A model generated the notes under the pieces. That model made no database searches, was not told the DNA's origin, and worked only from the letters and a program-made list of their open reading frames with translations. A DNA stretch of 5,039 nt, taken from the NCBI GenBank assembly GCA_017442465.1, contig JAFRZQ010000414.1, forward strand, positions 1 to 5,039, written 5' to 3'. The DNA comes from Anaerotignum sp. GTDB lineage: Bacteria > Bacillota > Clostridia > Lachnospirales > Anaerotignaceae. This document shows, piece after piece, positions 1-5,039 of the stretch. Numbering within the stretch: the stretch's first letter is position 1; every line of letters starts with the position of its first letter. The position numbers and the translations under genes were made by a program.

Positions 1-1032
1 GATCCCGATATCATGCATATCATCAAAGGCGGCAGCAAGGATACAGATATGCTGTCCCACGCCTATATCCGTCTGGAATACTTCGGTCCCGACAGATGGA
101 TGCTGACACCTGATAAAGAATGGTATGAAGACTGTACCGACCTGCAGTCCTTTGAAGCAGGCGGCTATACATGGAACGGTTTCAGCGGTATGACCATGGA
201 TACCCCCATCACTGTTCTCTGGACAGAGGCTGACAACATCGGTTCTCAGCTGAATCTGATGACAGATGCCGATAAATCCAGCTTCAAACTGGAAGATGCT
301 GACGTACAGGCCATCCTGATGACACTGAGACCTTCCACAGAAGCTGACCCTGAAACAGAGATCAAGATCGCAGCGGCAGGCGGCACAGCCGATAAACCTG
401 ATGCTGACAAAAAAGACGCTGCAGCGGCTGATTTCAGCTGGTGGAACAAAGAATGGTACGGCTGGTGGACAATGAAAAACGGTACAGGTTCCTATCAGGG
501 CCCTTGTGATGCCGGTGTATGCTGGGATACCTACGCAAATATTGAAGTATATGACGATAATACAGGTTATCTGACTCTTTGGGATACGGAAACAGCAAAA
601 GACAGCCCTCTGATCCGTGGTTATCTGAATTTTGAAGAAGGCTCCGACAGCAGAGGCAAACTGGTCAATGACTGGATCACATTCTTCGATGCAGGTCAGT
701 GGCTGCCTCAGTTCTATGCAACACCTATGGATATCGATGCAGGAGAATGGATCGTTGATCCTTCCAATTCCTCTGTCAGCCATTTCAAGGATATGATCGA
801 GATCACAGGTCATTATGAAGACCCCGACGGCACAGGCGAAGGCTTCGATTATTATATCTATCTGCGTCCCTGGGGCACAGACTGGAGCGATGTAGCCAAC
901 GGCGATACCTCCGGCTGTCTGTATAAGGATATGATGCCTGTCATCTATAACGACTGGTATGTTCCTCTGGTAAACATGGGTGAAAGCCTGCCCGATTCTA
1001 TCGCAGACGGTTTTGCGATCCTGGGCAATTAA
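1..1032 (+). CDS. Aromatic-rich hypothetical protein, C-terminal part (5' truncated by window edge)
   Basis: The frame is open from base 1 and ends at TAA 1030-1032. The first ATG (nt 13) has no Shine-Dalgarno sequence before it, so the true start lies upstream and this is a fragment of 343 codons. Counting from that ATG, residues 1-104 form one segment (including FEAGGYTWNGFSG, then LEDADVQAILMTL). Residues 105-141 are a flexible Ala/Asp/Lys/Glu-rich linker. Residues 142-332 form a second segment that opens with WWNKEWYGWW and contains a GPCDAGVC cysteine pair, GEWIVDP and YYIYLRPWGTDW, and ends DWYVPLVNMGESLPDSIADGF. No transmembrane helix is visible in the part shown. The second segment resembles uncharacterised Clostridia proteins that I remember as having WYGWW and IYLRPWGT motifs, sometimes behind a membrane anchor; this is recollection, not a search result. 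The many Trp/Tyr residues suggest a beta-rich binding domain, but the function is unknown. Confidence 0.85.
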   Translation, partial: DPDIMHIIKGGSKDTDMLSHAYIRLEYFGPDRWMLTPDKEWYEDCTDLQSFEAGGYTWNGFSGMTMDTPITVLWTEADNIGSQLNLMTDADKSSFKLEDADVQAILMTLRPSTEADPETEIKIAAAGGTADKPDADKKDAAAADFSWWNKEWYGWWTMKNGTGSYQGPCDAGVCWDTYANIEVYDDNTGYLTLWDTETAKDSPLIRGYLNFEEGSDSRGKLVNDWITFFDAGQWLPQFYATPMDIDAGEWIVDPSNSSVSHFKDMIEITGHYEDPDGTGEGFDYYIYLRPWGTDWSDVANGDTSGCLYKDMMPVIYNDWYVPLVNMGESLPDSIADGFAILGN

Positions 1033-1068
1033 GCGATCCTCTGTTCCGGAAGTACAGCATATATGTAC

Positions 1069-1077
1069 AGGAGGGGG
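1069..1077 (+). promoter_or_regulatory. Shine-Dalgarno fixing the start of the zinc-ribbon gene
   Basis: AGGAGGGGG lies 7 nt before ATG 1085, with the AGGAGG core at 1069-1074. It selects ATG 1085 over the in-frame ATG at 980, which lies inside the preceding gene and has no ribosome binding site. Confidence 0.85.
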
Positions 1078-1084
1078 CTGCTCC

Positions 1085-1303
1085 ATGAATAAAGAGAATC
1101 CTCAGTTTGGCATCATTCCGCCAAACTATAAACCCATTCCTTTTACTGCAGAAGAAATCGAAAAAAGCAGGCAGCAGTACCTCCGGAGATACCCCATTCC
1201 GGAGGGGGATTACTGGACCTGCTTCTGCGGTTCTCATAATACTAAAAATTTCTGCCCTGAATGTGGCAGGAAAGCACCTGACGACTGGGAGGTGAAACCA
1301 TGA
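1085..1303 (+). CDS. Small zinc-ribbon protein (72 aa)
   Basis: A short protein with a C-terminal zinc ribbon: Cys46-x-Cys48 and Cys57-x-x-Cys60 in the context WTCFCGSHNTKNFCPECG. This matches the general pattern W-x-C-x-CG-x2-N-x3-FC-x2-CG seen as a terminal module in many bacterial proteins, including some SPFH-domain proteins; all four metal-binding cysteines are present. Residues 1-43 are polar and Pro-rich with a short charged helix (AEEIEKSRQQYLRRY). There is no signal peptide or membrane segment, so it is probably cytoplasmic. The start at 1085 is set by a strong AGGAGGGGG sequence. The stop overlaps the start of the next gene (ATGA at 1300-1303), so translation is probably coupled and the two products may work together. 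Zinc binding is inferred from the cysteine pattern. Such ribbons usually mediate protein or nucleic-acid contacts, and which applies here is unknown. Confidence 0.85.
   Translation: MNKENPQFGIIPPNYKPIPFTAEEIEKSRQQYLRRYPIPEGDYWTCFCGSHNTKNFCPECGRKAPDDWEVKP
1180..1205 (+). other. Perfect 8-bp inverted repeat inside the zinc-ribbon gene
   Basis: CCTCCGGA at 1180-1187 and TCCGGAGG at 1198-1205 are exact reverse complements separated by 10 nt, and the stem can extend by one G-U pair. It lies in coding sequence, over the RRYPIPEG region of the protein. No T-run follows, so it is not an intrinsic terminator. It could form an mRNA hairpin ahead of the zinc-ribbon codons, or be chance. Confidence 0.5.
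1287..1295 (+). promoter_or_regulatory. Shine-Dalgarno for the DUF6935-like gene, inside the upstream gene
   Basis: GGGAGGTGA is a near-perfect match to the 16S anti-Shine-Dalgarno sequence. Its GGAGG core is 7 nt before ATG 1300. It lies within the last codons of the zinc-ribbon gene, which supports the overlapping ATGA start. Confidence 0.85.
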
Positions 1304-1866
1304 GTATCTTTGACAAGCTGAAACAGGAAGCTGTTTCTGCAGCAAGTAAAAAATTACAGTCTCTGGGAAATCAGAAGGAAACCTTCACTTTCTCCGCTCT
1401 GCCGGAAAGCCTTGCACAGATGCAGGCCCTCCCCGAAGCAGCACTGGATACCCCTTTCCAGACAGCAGCCCTGACCGTATGTGCCCTGTGTGCCTATGCA
1501 GCCGAACCGGAAATTGGCGTGGAAATGCTGAACTGGCTGAGAGGCCCTCGCCCTTTGGGCGGTCACGAGCTTTCCTTCCTGAAAGACAGATTCCGGGACG
1601 AAAAATACTATATCCCCTTCTCCTATTTCAAAGGAGCAGTGCCGGAAAACAACTATACTCCTGATGAACCCTTTACCCTGACCCTCTATACCAATCCTTA
1701 TTCCGATGACAATGAGGGATATATGAAACTGTTCATCGACAGCGGCGGTGCAGACAATGCCCGCTCCATCGTTCTCAGAATGCGGGGCGACGGCAAATGG
1801 TTCCTGTGGGAAGAATTCCTGCTGCCCGATATCCGTCCTCCCAAATCTGCTGACCCCTGGGCATAA
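1300..1866 (+). CDS. DUF6935-like hypothetical protein (188 aa)
   Basis: I recognise this as resembling the DUF6935-type family of Bacillota, from memory of its conserved blocks. Residues 1-20 are a short amphipathic helix (MSIFDKLKQE). Residues 29-98 hold an alpha-helical core, with ALPEAALDTPFQTAALTV followed by VEMLNWLRGPRPLGGHE and FLKDRF. Residues 104-129 are the YIPFSYFKGAVPENNYTP block. Residues 140-188 are a beta-rich end containing KLFIDSGGADNARSIVLR and DGKWFLWEE, finishing IRPPKSADPWA. No signal peptide or transmembrane segment is apparent, so it is probably cytoplasmic or peripherally associated. It starts at ATG 1300, overlapping the zinc-ribbon gene by 4 nt behind a strong GGAGGTGA, and is probably translationally coupled to it. 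No catalytic motif is evident and the molecular role of the family is, as far as I know, not established. Confidence 0.88.
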   Translation: MSIFDKLKQEAVSAASKKLQSLGNQKETFTFSALPESLAQMQALPEAALDTPFQTAALTVCALCAYAAEPEIGVEMLNWLRGPRPLGGHELSFLKDRFRDEKYYIPFSYFKGAVPENNYTPDEPFTLTLYTNPYSDDNEGYMKLFIDSGGADNARSIVLRMRGDGKWFLWEEFLLPDIRPPKSADPWA

Positions 1867-1872
1867 GGGGGA
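1866..1872 (+). promoter_or_regulatory. Shine-Dalgarno deciding the first lipoprotein start
   Basis: AGGGGGA overlaps the last base of the preceding stop codon. It lies 6 nt before ATG 1879 but directly abuts ATG 1873, so ATG 1879 is the better start and gives the usual MKKHLLLL signal-peptide opening. Confidence 0.7.
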
Positions 1873-1878
1873 ATGGGT

Positions 1879-2454
1879 ATGAAAAAACATCTTTTGCTCC
1901 TTCTGTTGCTGGCGGTGGTGCTGTGCATCGGCTGCAGCCCAAAAGAAATAACAGAAGAGCCCATGGAAGAGGACGGTGTCGTACGGGATAATTCTGATCC
2001 TGATGCACCAAAGGTCATTGAGTCCGACTTCATTATCTCCTTCCTGTGCGAATTTTCCGCATTGGACAGGATGGAGGAAGATACTTACCTGAGCGGGAAA
2101 AATTATCGTCTGGAGGCTCGCCTGAAGGACGGTGCAGTCAAAGGCCACTATTCTCCATACGGAAACCACGGCGAAGATATCCTCTTTGCTGCAGATCATT
2201 CCTTTATGTACGAACTGCAGGAAGTCGTTTCCAGATATGATCTGGCCCAGTATAACGGCATGGATGTTTCCGTCAGCGGCCTACCGGAAATGTACGGTGC
2301 ATCTCTTCAGATCGTTTATGCCTCCGGAGAGAGCATCTCTGCCAGCGATAATCAGGATTGTTTCCTGCCACTGGCAGCCATGGAAGAACTGGAAAACCTT
2401 TTCCTGCAGCAACTCCCCAAACCTTCTGCATCCGACGATGCAACTGAAGAATAA
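1879..2454 (+). CDS. Hypothetical lipoprotein (191 aa)
   Basis: The N-terminus is a lipoprotein signal peptide: MKKH, a run of seven leucines, then AVVLCIGC, with the probable lipidated cysteine at residue 19. The -3 position is Cys rather than the usual Leu, so the lipobox is slightly atypical. An acidic, low-complexity linker follows (about residues 20-45). The folded part, about residues 47-180, has alternating hydrophobic strands, then helix FMYELQEVVSRYDLAQYNG, then VSGLPEMYGASLQIVYASGE and a final helix MEELENLFLQQL. I remember similar NG...GLP...YASGE arrangements in uncharacterised Clostridia surface proteins, but no named domain can be given. It would be exported by Sec, cleaved by signal peptidase II and anchored on the outer face of the membrane. 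It sits 12 nt after the DUF6935-like gene and 12 nt before a second lipoprotein gene, which indicates one operon. ATG 1873 would add two residues but has poor spacing from the ribosome binding site. Confidence 0.82.
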   Translation: MKKHLLLLLLLAVVLCIGCSPKEITEEPMEEDGVVRDNSDPDAPKVIESDFIISFLCEFSALDRMEEDTYLSGKNYRLEARLKDGAVKGHYSPYGNHGEDILFAADHSFMYELQEVVSRYDLAQYNGMDVSVSGLPEMYGASLQIVYASGESISASDNQDCFLPLAAMEELENLFLQQLPKPSASDDATEE

Positions 2455-2460
2455 GGAGGG
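2454..2460 (+). promoter_or_regulatory. Shine-Dalgarno for the RsiV-like lipoprotein
   Basis: AGGAGGG begins at the last base of the preceding TAA stop and lies 6 nt before ATG 2467, an optimal spacing. The arrangement favours reinitiation by ribosomes leaving the upstream lipoprotein gene. Confidence 0.85.
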
Positions 2461-2466
2461 AAGATT

Positions 2467-3978
2467 ATGAAACGAAAATTATGTATTTTATTTTCACTGC
2501 TTTTTACTCTGAGCCTGACAGCAGGCTGCGGTGGGAAGGAATCCTCTGCCGCTGAAAGCGGTGAAAAAGAAATCCAATATGAAGCACCGGATCTGATCGA
2601 TCTGACAGTAAAGGAAAATGCCACCTTTGATAATATGGATGGCTGCTTTATAGAAACAAGATGCGATCTGCTGGAAGCAGGCTACCCTGACTGGGACGGC
2701 GAAATGCTTACCGCCGGGGATTATCCCGCTCTGGCAGATGTGTTGGAACAGCACAAATACGATACCCTCTCCTGGCAGGAGGCTGAATATTCTCATCTGA
2801 TGGAAACCGCATCCTATGGGCAGGAAGAGGAGATCTACTTCTATCACGATGCTTATGTCACCAGAAATGATACGCAGGTCGTATCCTTCTATGAACACAT
2901 TTCCCTTTATGACGGATGGATGGGTGAATACTGGAAAACCAAGAACATTGACACCAAAACAGGGAAGATCCTGACCGTTGCAGATGTTTTTACTGATCCT
3001 GAAGAACTGCCTGCCCTTCTGACAGAAGCCCTGATACAGGAAGACCCCTTCCTGGAAGGAGCGGTCAATCTGGAAGAAATCATCGCCACATCCCTGGAAA
3101 CGGGAGATCAGGATGTATGCTTTGCCCTCTCCTACGGCTCTGTGCATTTCTTCTTTGCAGAATATCTGCTGGAAAACTACTTTGTGGGAGATCATATCGT
3201 CTTTTCCCTGAAGGATTATCCTGAACTGGTGAAAGAACCCTATCGACTCTCTCCCGAAAGTTATATGCTGCAGCTGGAATATAACACCGACTGCCTCACC
3301 GCTGACGGAAAACTGTTGAACATGAGCTGGATGATGAACGGTGAATGGAGTGAATCCATCCTGTGGAACATGATCGTGGACGGGAATGTTTATACAGAAG
3401 AATTTTACGGATTTGCCCCGCAGAGCTGCTATCTCATCCATACAGGAGGCAAGGATTATATCTATCTGCAGGAACCTGCGGGGGATATCTCCATGGTGAC
3501 GGATATCTATGAGATCACCGCCAACGGTCTGAAAAAGATCGGGAATCTGCCCCTTGCCATGCACAGCAGCGTCAATCTGAATCCTGACCGACTGTTCATG
3601 GATATCAACGATATGCTTTATACCTACGACATCATGCTGATGCCTTACGGCATGTATCGTGTGGGCAGTGACGGTATGCCTGTTCTGCTGGAAAACACCT
3701 TTGGTGTAACGGGGACAGACATGGTGGGGAAGGAAACCTTCCGCATCTACATGACTGATCCCAAGGATGCTTCCGTGGAAGAAGGCTTCACCACCGTTGC
3801 CCAGGGGATCATCCTCACCCCCTTCCGTACGGACATGGAAACCTATTTAGACCTGTTCACGGAAGATGGCAGAGCCATCCGCCTGACCATTGACGGCTGG
3901 TATGACGAAATGGAAATCCACGGCTTCGGCACGCTGAATGACGGCTTCGAAGCCTCTATGTATCACCCTTATGAATAA
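2467..3978 (+). CDS. Lipoprotein with RsiV/PdaC-like (DUF4163/DUF3298) domain (503 aa)
   Basis: Residues 1-21 form a lipoprotein signal peptide (MKRK, hydrophobic core, SLTAGC) with lipidation expected at Cys21, followed by a Ser/Glu-rich linker. Residues about 50-260 resemble the extracellular domain shared by anti-sigma factor RsiV and the deacetylase PdaC. VSFYEHISLYDGWMGEYW then NIDTKTGKILTVADVF (about 139-175) matches the family pattern of a beta-strand, a GGAH-like turn, and n-D-x-x-TGK-x-L-x-x-x-D-x-F. GSVHFFFAEYLLENYFVGDH with the downstream YPEL (about 224-254) matches the closing DUF3298 strand pattern. The GGAH motif itself is degenerate (DGWMGE). Residues about 262-503 are beta-rich, including HTGGKDYIYLQEPAGD and GMYRVGSDGMPVLLE, and have no recognised domain. 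No polysaccharide-deacetylase domain, cytoplasmic anti-sigma segment or internal transmembrane helix is present. It is likely a surface sensor or binding protein, possibly for cell-wall material or a host factor; the ligand is unknown. Confidence 0.85.
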   Translation: MKRKLCILFSLLFTLSLTAGCGGKESSAAESGEKEIQYEAPDLIDLTVKENATFDNMDGCFIETRCDLLEAGYPDWDGEMLTAGDYPALADVLEQHKYDTLSWQEAEYSHLMETASYGQEEEIYFYHDAYVTRNDTQVVSFYEHISLYDGWMGEYWKTKNIDTKTGKILTVADVFTDPEELPALLTEALIQEDPFLEGAVNLEEIIATSLETGDQDVCFALSYGSVHFFFAEYLLENYFVGDHIVFSLKDYPELVKEPYRLSPESYMLQLEYNTDCLTADGKLLNMSWMMNGEWSESILWNMIVDGNVYTEEFYGFAPQSCYLIHTGGKDYIYLQEPAGDISMVTDIYEITANGLKKIGNLPLAMHSSVNLNPDRLFMDINDMLYTYDIMLMPYGMYRVGSDGMPVLLENTFGVTGTDMVGKETFRIYMTDPKDASVEEGFTTVAQGIILTPFRTDMETYLDLFTEDGRAIRLTIDGWYDEMEIHGFGTLNDGFEASMYHPYE

Positions 3979-3997
3979 CGATCAAATAAAACCTTGA

Positions 3998-4005
3998 AAG
4001 GGGGA
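3998..4005 (+). promoter_or_regulatory. Shine-Dalgarno for the secreted repeat protein
   Basis: AAGGGGGA ends 6 nt before ATG 4012. The 33-nt gap between stop 3978 and this start has no hairpin plus T-run and no clear -35/-10 pair, so read-through from the upstream genes is the simplest reading. Confidence 0.8.
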
Positions 4006-4011
4006 CTTCTC

Positions 4012-5039
4012 ATGAGAAAACCCAAAAACAAACGTAAAGTATTCAGTATTTTATTATGTTTTGCTATGCTGATGAGCTTACTGCCCGCAACTGTATATGC
4101 GGCGCAGGAAGTAACCTATGCGAACATCATTTTAGATAAACCCAAGGCAGGCAATATCCCTGACTGGAATGCAGAATATGAAGGCAAAGGCTTCACAGTC
4201 ACAGATATCAAATGGCGTGAGAATGCACATAACGGTGACTATATGGATTATGATGAACCCTTTGAAGCCGGTAAAAGTTATCTCGTTTCTGTAACAATTG
4301 AACCAACCAGCGGCTATGTAATCAGCCGTGATCAGGGTGATAGCCACTGGATCTGGTATATCGACGCCTATATCAACGGGAATTATGTTGATTTGATGAG
4401 TAAAGTAGGTCTGCATGACATGAATGATGCATGGGAAGAGTATCTGCCTGTGGAACTCATCACAACCTTCTATGTTCCCGAAGAAATCACTGAAATCGAC
4501 AGAGTGGAAATTGAAGGCGTATCCATCCCTGTTCCCGGTCAGAACCCTCAGTTCAGAGCAAGCACTCCTACAAGAGGCGTGAAACTGACAGACGGTAATT
4601 ACGAAAATGCCCAGAACGGCGTTTACTGGTATGACATGGACTATCGCATGGACATGGGCGGCAATGATACTTTTGAAGCAGGTCACCGTTATAGACTGAT
4701 CGTGCATGCAGAAACCACAAAAGGCTATGAATTTGTAGACTACAATGATTGGTATGATGCTTATGTAAATGGCAAACCCGCAGATGTTGATCTGAAGAAA
4801 AAAGAAGTGGATATCATTTATTTCTTCGATTGTAAGAATGAAGTGGTCGAATCTGTAGAAGTAGAAGATATCAACGCACCTAAGGATGGTTCTCTGCCCG
4901 ACTACAGAGGTGCCATCTATGACCCTGCTGTTTCTTTCAAGGCTGTGAACAACACATTCACACAGAACGGTATCTCCTGGTTCAATGTGACAGATAACTG
5001 GTCCATGACACCTAACGACAGATTTGAAGCAGGCAAACA
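4012..5039 (+). CDS. Secreted tandem-repeat surface protein, N-terminal part (3' truncated by window edge)
   Basis: The frame is open from ATG 4012 to the right edge: 342 full codons plus two bases. Residues 1-30 are a Sec signal peptide with a strongly basic start (MRKPKNKRK), a hydrophobic core and a signal peptidase I site at VYA|AQE. The rest consists of two complete and one incomplete beta-rich units. Each has a P-x-x-G-x-x-P opening, a W or Y-rich middle, FEAG(K/H)-x-Y at residues 84, 221 and 338, and, in the complete units, a GY-(V/E)-(I/F) strand and (D)AY(I/V)NG. Similar FxAGxxY...GYxF...NG units occur in long secreted or wall-attached proteins of Bacillota and Actinobacteria and are thought to be immunoglobulin-like adhesive or spacer domains. 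Any anchor (LPXTG, SLH) or catalytic domain would lie beyond the window. The charged, long signal peptide fits a large surface protein. A role in adhesion or matrix binding is inference. Confidence 0.87.
   Translation, partial: MRKPKNKRKVFSILLCFAMLMSLLPATVYAAQEVTYANIILDKPKAGNIPDWNAEYEGKGFTVTDIKWRENAHNGDYMDYDEPFEAGKSYLVSVTIEPTSGYVISRDQGDSHWIWYIDAYINGNYVDLMSKVGLHDMNDAWEEYLPVELITTFYVPEEITEIDRVEIEGVSIPVPGQNPQFRASTPTRGVKLTDGNYENAQNGVYWYDMDYRMDMGGNDTFEAGHRYRLIVHAETTKGYEFVDYNDWYDAYVNGKPADVDLKKKEVDIIYFFDCKNEVVESVEVEDINAPKDGSLPDYRGAIYDPAVSFKAVNNTFTQNGISWFNVTDNWSMTPNDRFEAGK
4123..5039 (+). repeat. Tandem protein-level repeat, three divergent units of about 117-126 residues
   Basis: The units begin near residues 38, 164 and 281 of the secreted protein (nt about 4123, 4501 and 4852); the third is cut by the window edge. 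Shared landmarks are an opening strand ending P-x-x-G-x-x-P (KPKAGNIP, IPVPGQNP, APKDGSLP), an aromatic centre, FEAG followed by a basic residue, and a DAY-(I/V)-NG strand in units 1 and 2. Unit 1 carries a longer tail (about residues 129-163), which explains its 126-residue period. Similarity is clear in protein but weak in DNA, so the duplications are old. Confidence 0.75.

Noticed and set aside
151..168. FEAG motif in the first gene resembling the repeat motif of the secreted protein
   Set aside because: The surrounding residues (FEAGGYTWNGFSG) do not share the rest of the repeat signature, with no following GYxF or NG strand at the right distance. A four-residue match is chance.
1052..1068. 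Short inverted repeat GTACA...TGTAC in the gap before the zinc-ribbon gene, possible terminator or attenuator
   Set aside because: It has only 5 bp, is AT-rich and is not followed by a T-run. It is too weak to end transcription and cannot be told from chance.
980..1084. Upstream in-frame ATG at 980 that would extend the zinc-ribbon protein by 35 residues
   Set aside because: It lies inside the preceding gene without a Shine-Dalgarno sequence, whereas ATG 1085 has AGGAGGGGG at ideal distance.
1549..1561. CGCCC-TTT-GGGCG mini-hairpin in the DUF6935-like gene
   Set aside because: It is a 5-bp stem with a 3-nt loop over the conserved GPRPLGG codons. It is explained by the protein sequence and has no T-run.
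1354..2199. Long open frame on the minus strand opposite the DUF6935-like and first lipoprotein genes
   Set aside because: It spans two well-supported + strand genes and their junction, and its product is rich in Cys, Phe, Gln and His with no domain pattern. It is an antisense shadow of codon bias.
2494..3564. Long open frame on the minus strand opposite the RsiV-like lipoprotein
   Set aside because: The + strand has a signal peptide, an optimal ribosome binding site and family motifs. The antisense product is Ile/Phe/Gln/Cys-rich without recognisable structure.
3979..4011. Possible promoter or terminator in the 33-nt gap before the secreted protein gene
   Set aside because: There is no stem plus T-run and no -35/-10 pair with correct spacing. 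Only the ribosome binding site is supported.
4132..4707. Open frame on the minus strand inside the secreted repeat gene
   Set aside because: The + strand frame runs from a signal peptide through three consistent repeat units. The antisense product is His/Ile/Phe-rich nonsense.

Overview
The window is a compact, one-directional block of six protein genes on the + strand, with no RNA gene, CRISPR array, mobile element or clear terminator. The style suggests a mid-GC member of the Bacillota, most likely a gut-type Clostridia (Lachnospiraceae or Oscillospiraceae relatives). The reasons are the strong purine-rich Shine-Dalgarno sequences before each visible start, Gram-positive lipoprotein and Sec signal peptides, and a protein resembling a DUF6935-type family that I associate with such genomes. 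The lineage is an inference from style, not from a marker gene.

Layout: (1) nt 1-1032 is the 3' part of a gene whose start lies upstream. It encodes two aromatic-rich segments joined by an Ala/Asp/Lys linker. (2) nt 1085-1303 encodes a 72-residue protein ending in a CxC...CxxC zinc ribbon. (3) nt 1300-1866 overlaps it in an ATGA junction and encodes a 188-residue DUF6935-like protein. (4) nt 1879-2454 encodes a 191-residue lipoprotein. (5) nt 2467-3978 encodes a 503-residue lipoprotein whose N-terminal half looks like the extracellular RsiV/PdaC-type domain (DUF4163 plus DUF3298). (6) nt 4012 to the right edge is the start of a large Sec-secreted protein built from tandem beta-rich units of about 120 residues.

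Gaps between genes are 52, -4, 12, 12 and 33 nt, and none contains a convincing terminator, so genes 2-5 at least are probably one transcript; genes 1 and 6 may belong to it. The set combines two probably intracellular proteins (zinc ribbon and DUF6935-like), two surface lipoproteins, one secreted repeat protein and an aromatic-rich protein of unknown location. It reads as an uncharacterised cell-envelope or surface module. No enzyme active site is recognisable, so no biochemical role can be assigned. The most interesting points are the coupled zinc-ribbon/DUF6935-like pair and the RsiV-like domain carried on a lipoprotein, with no anti-sigma part in the protein and no sigma-factor gene in the window.
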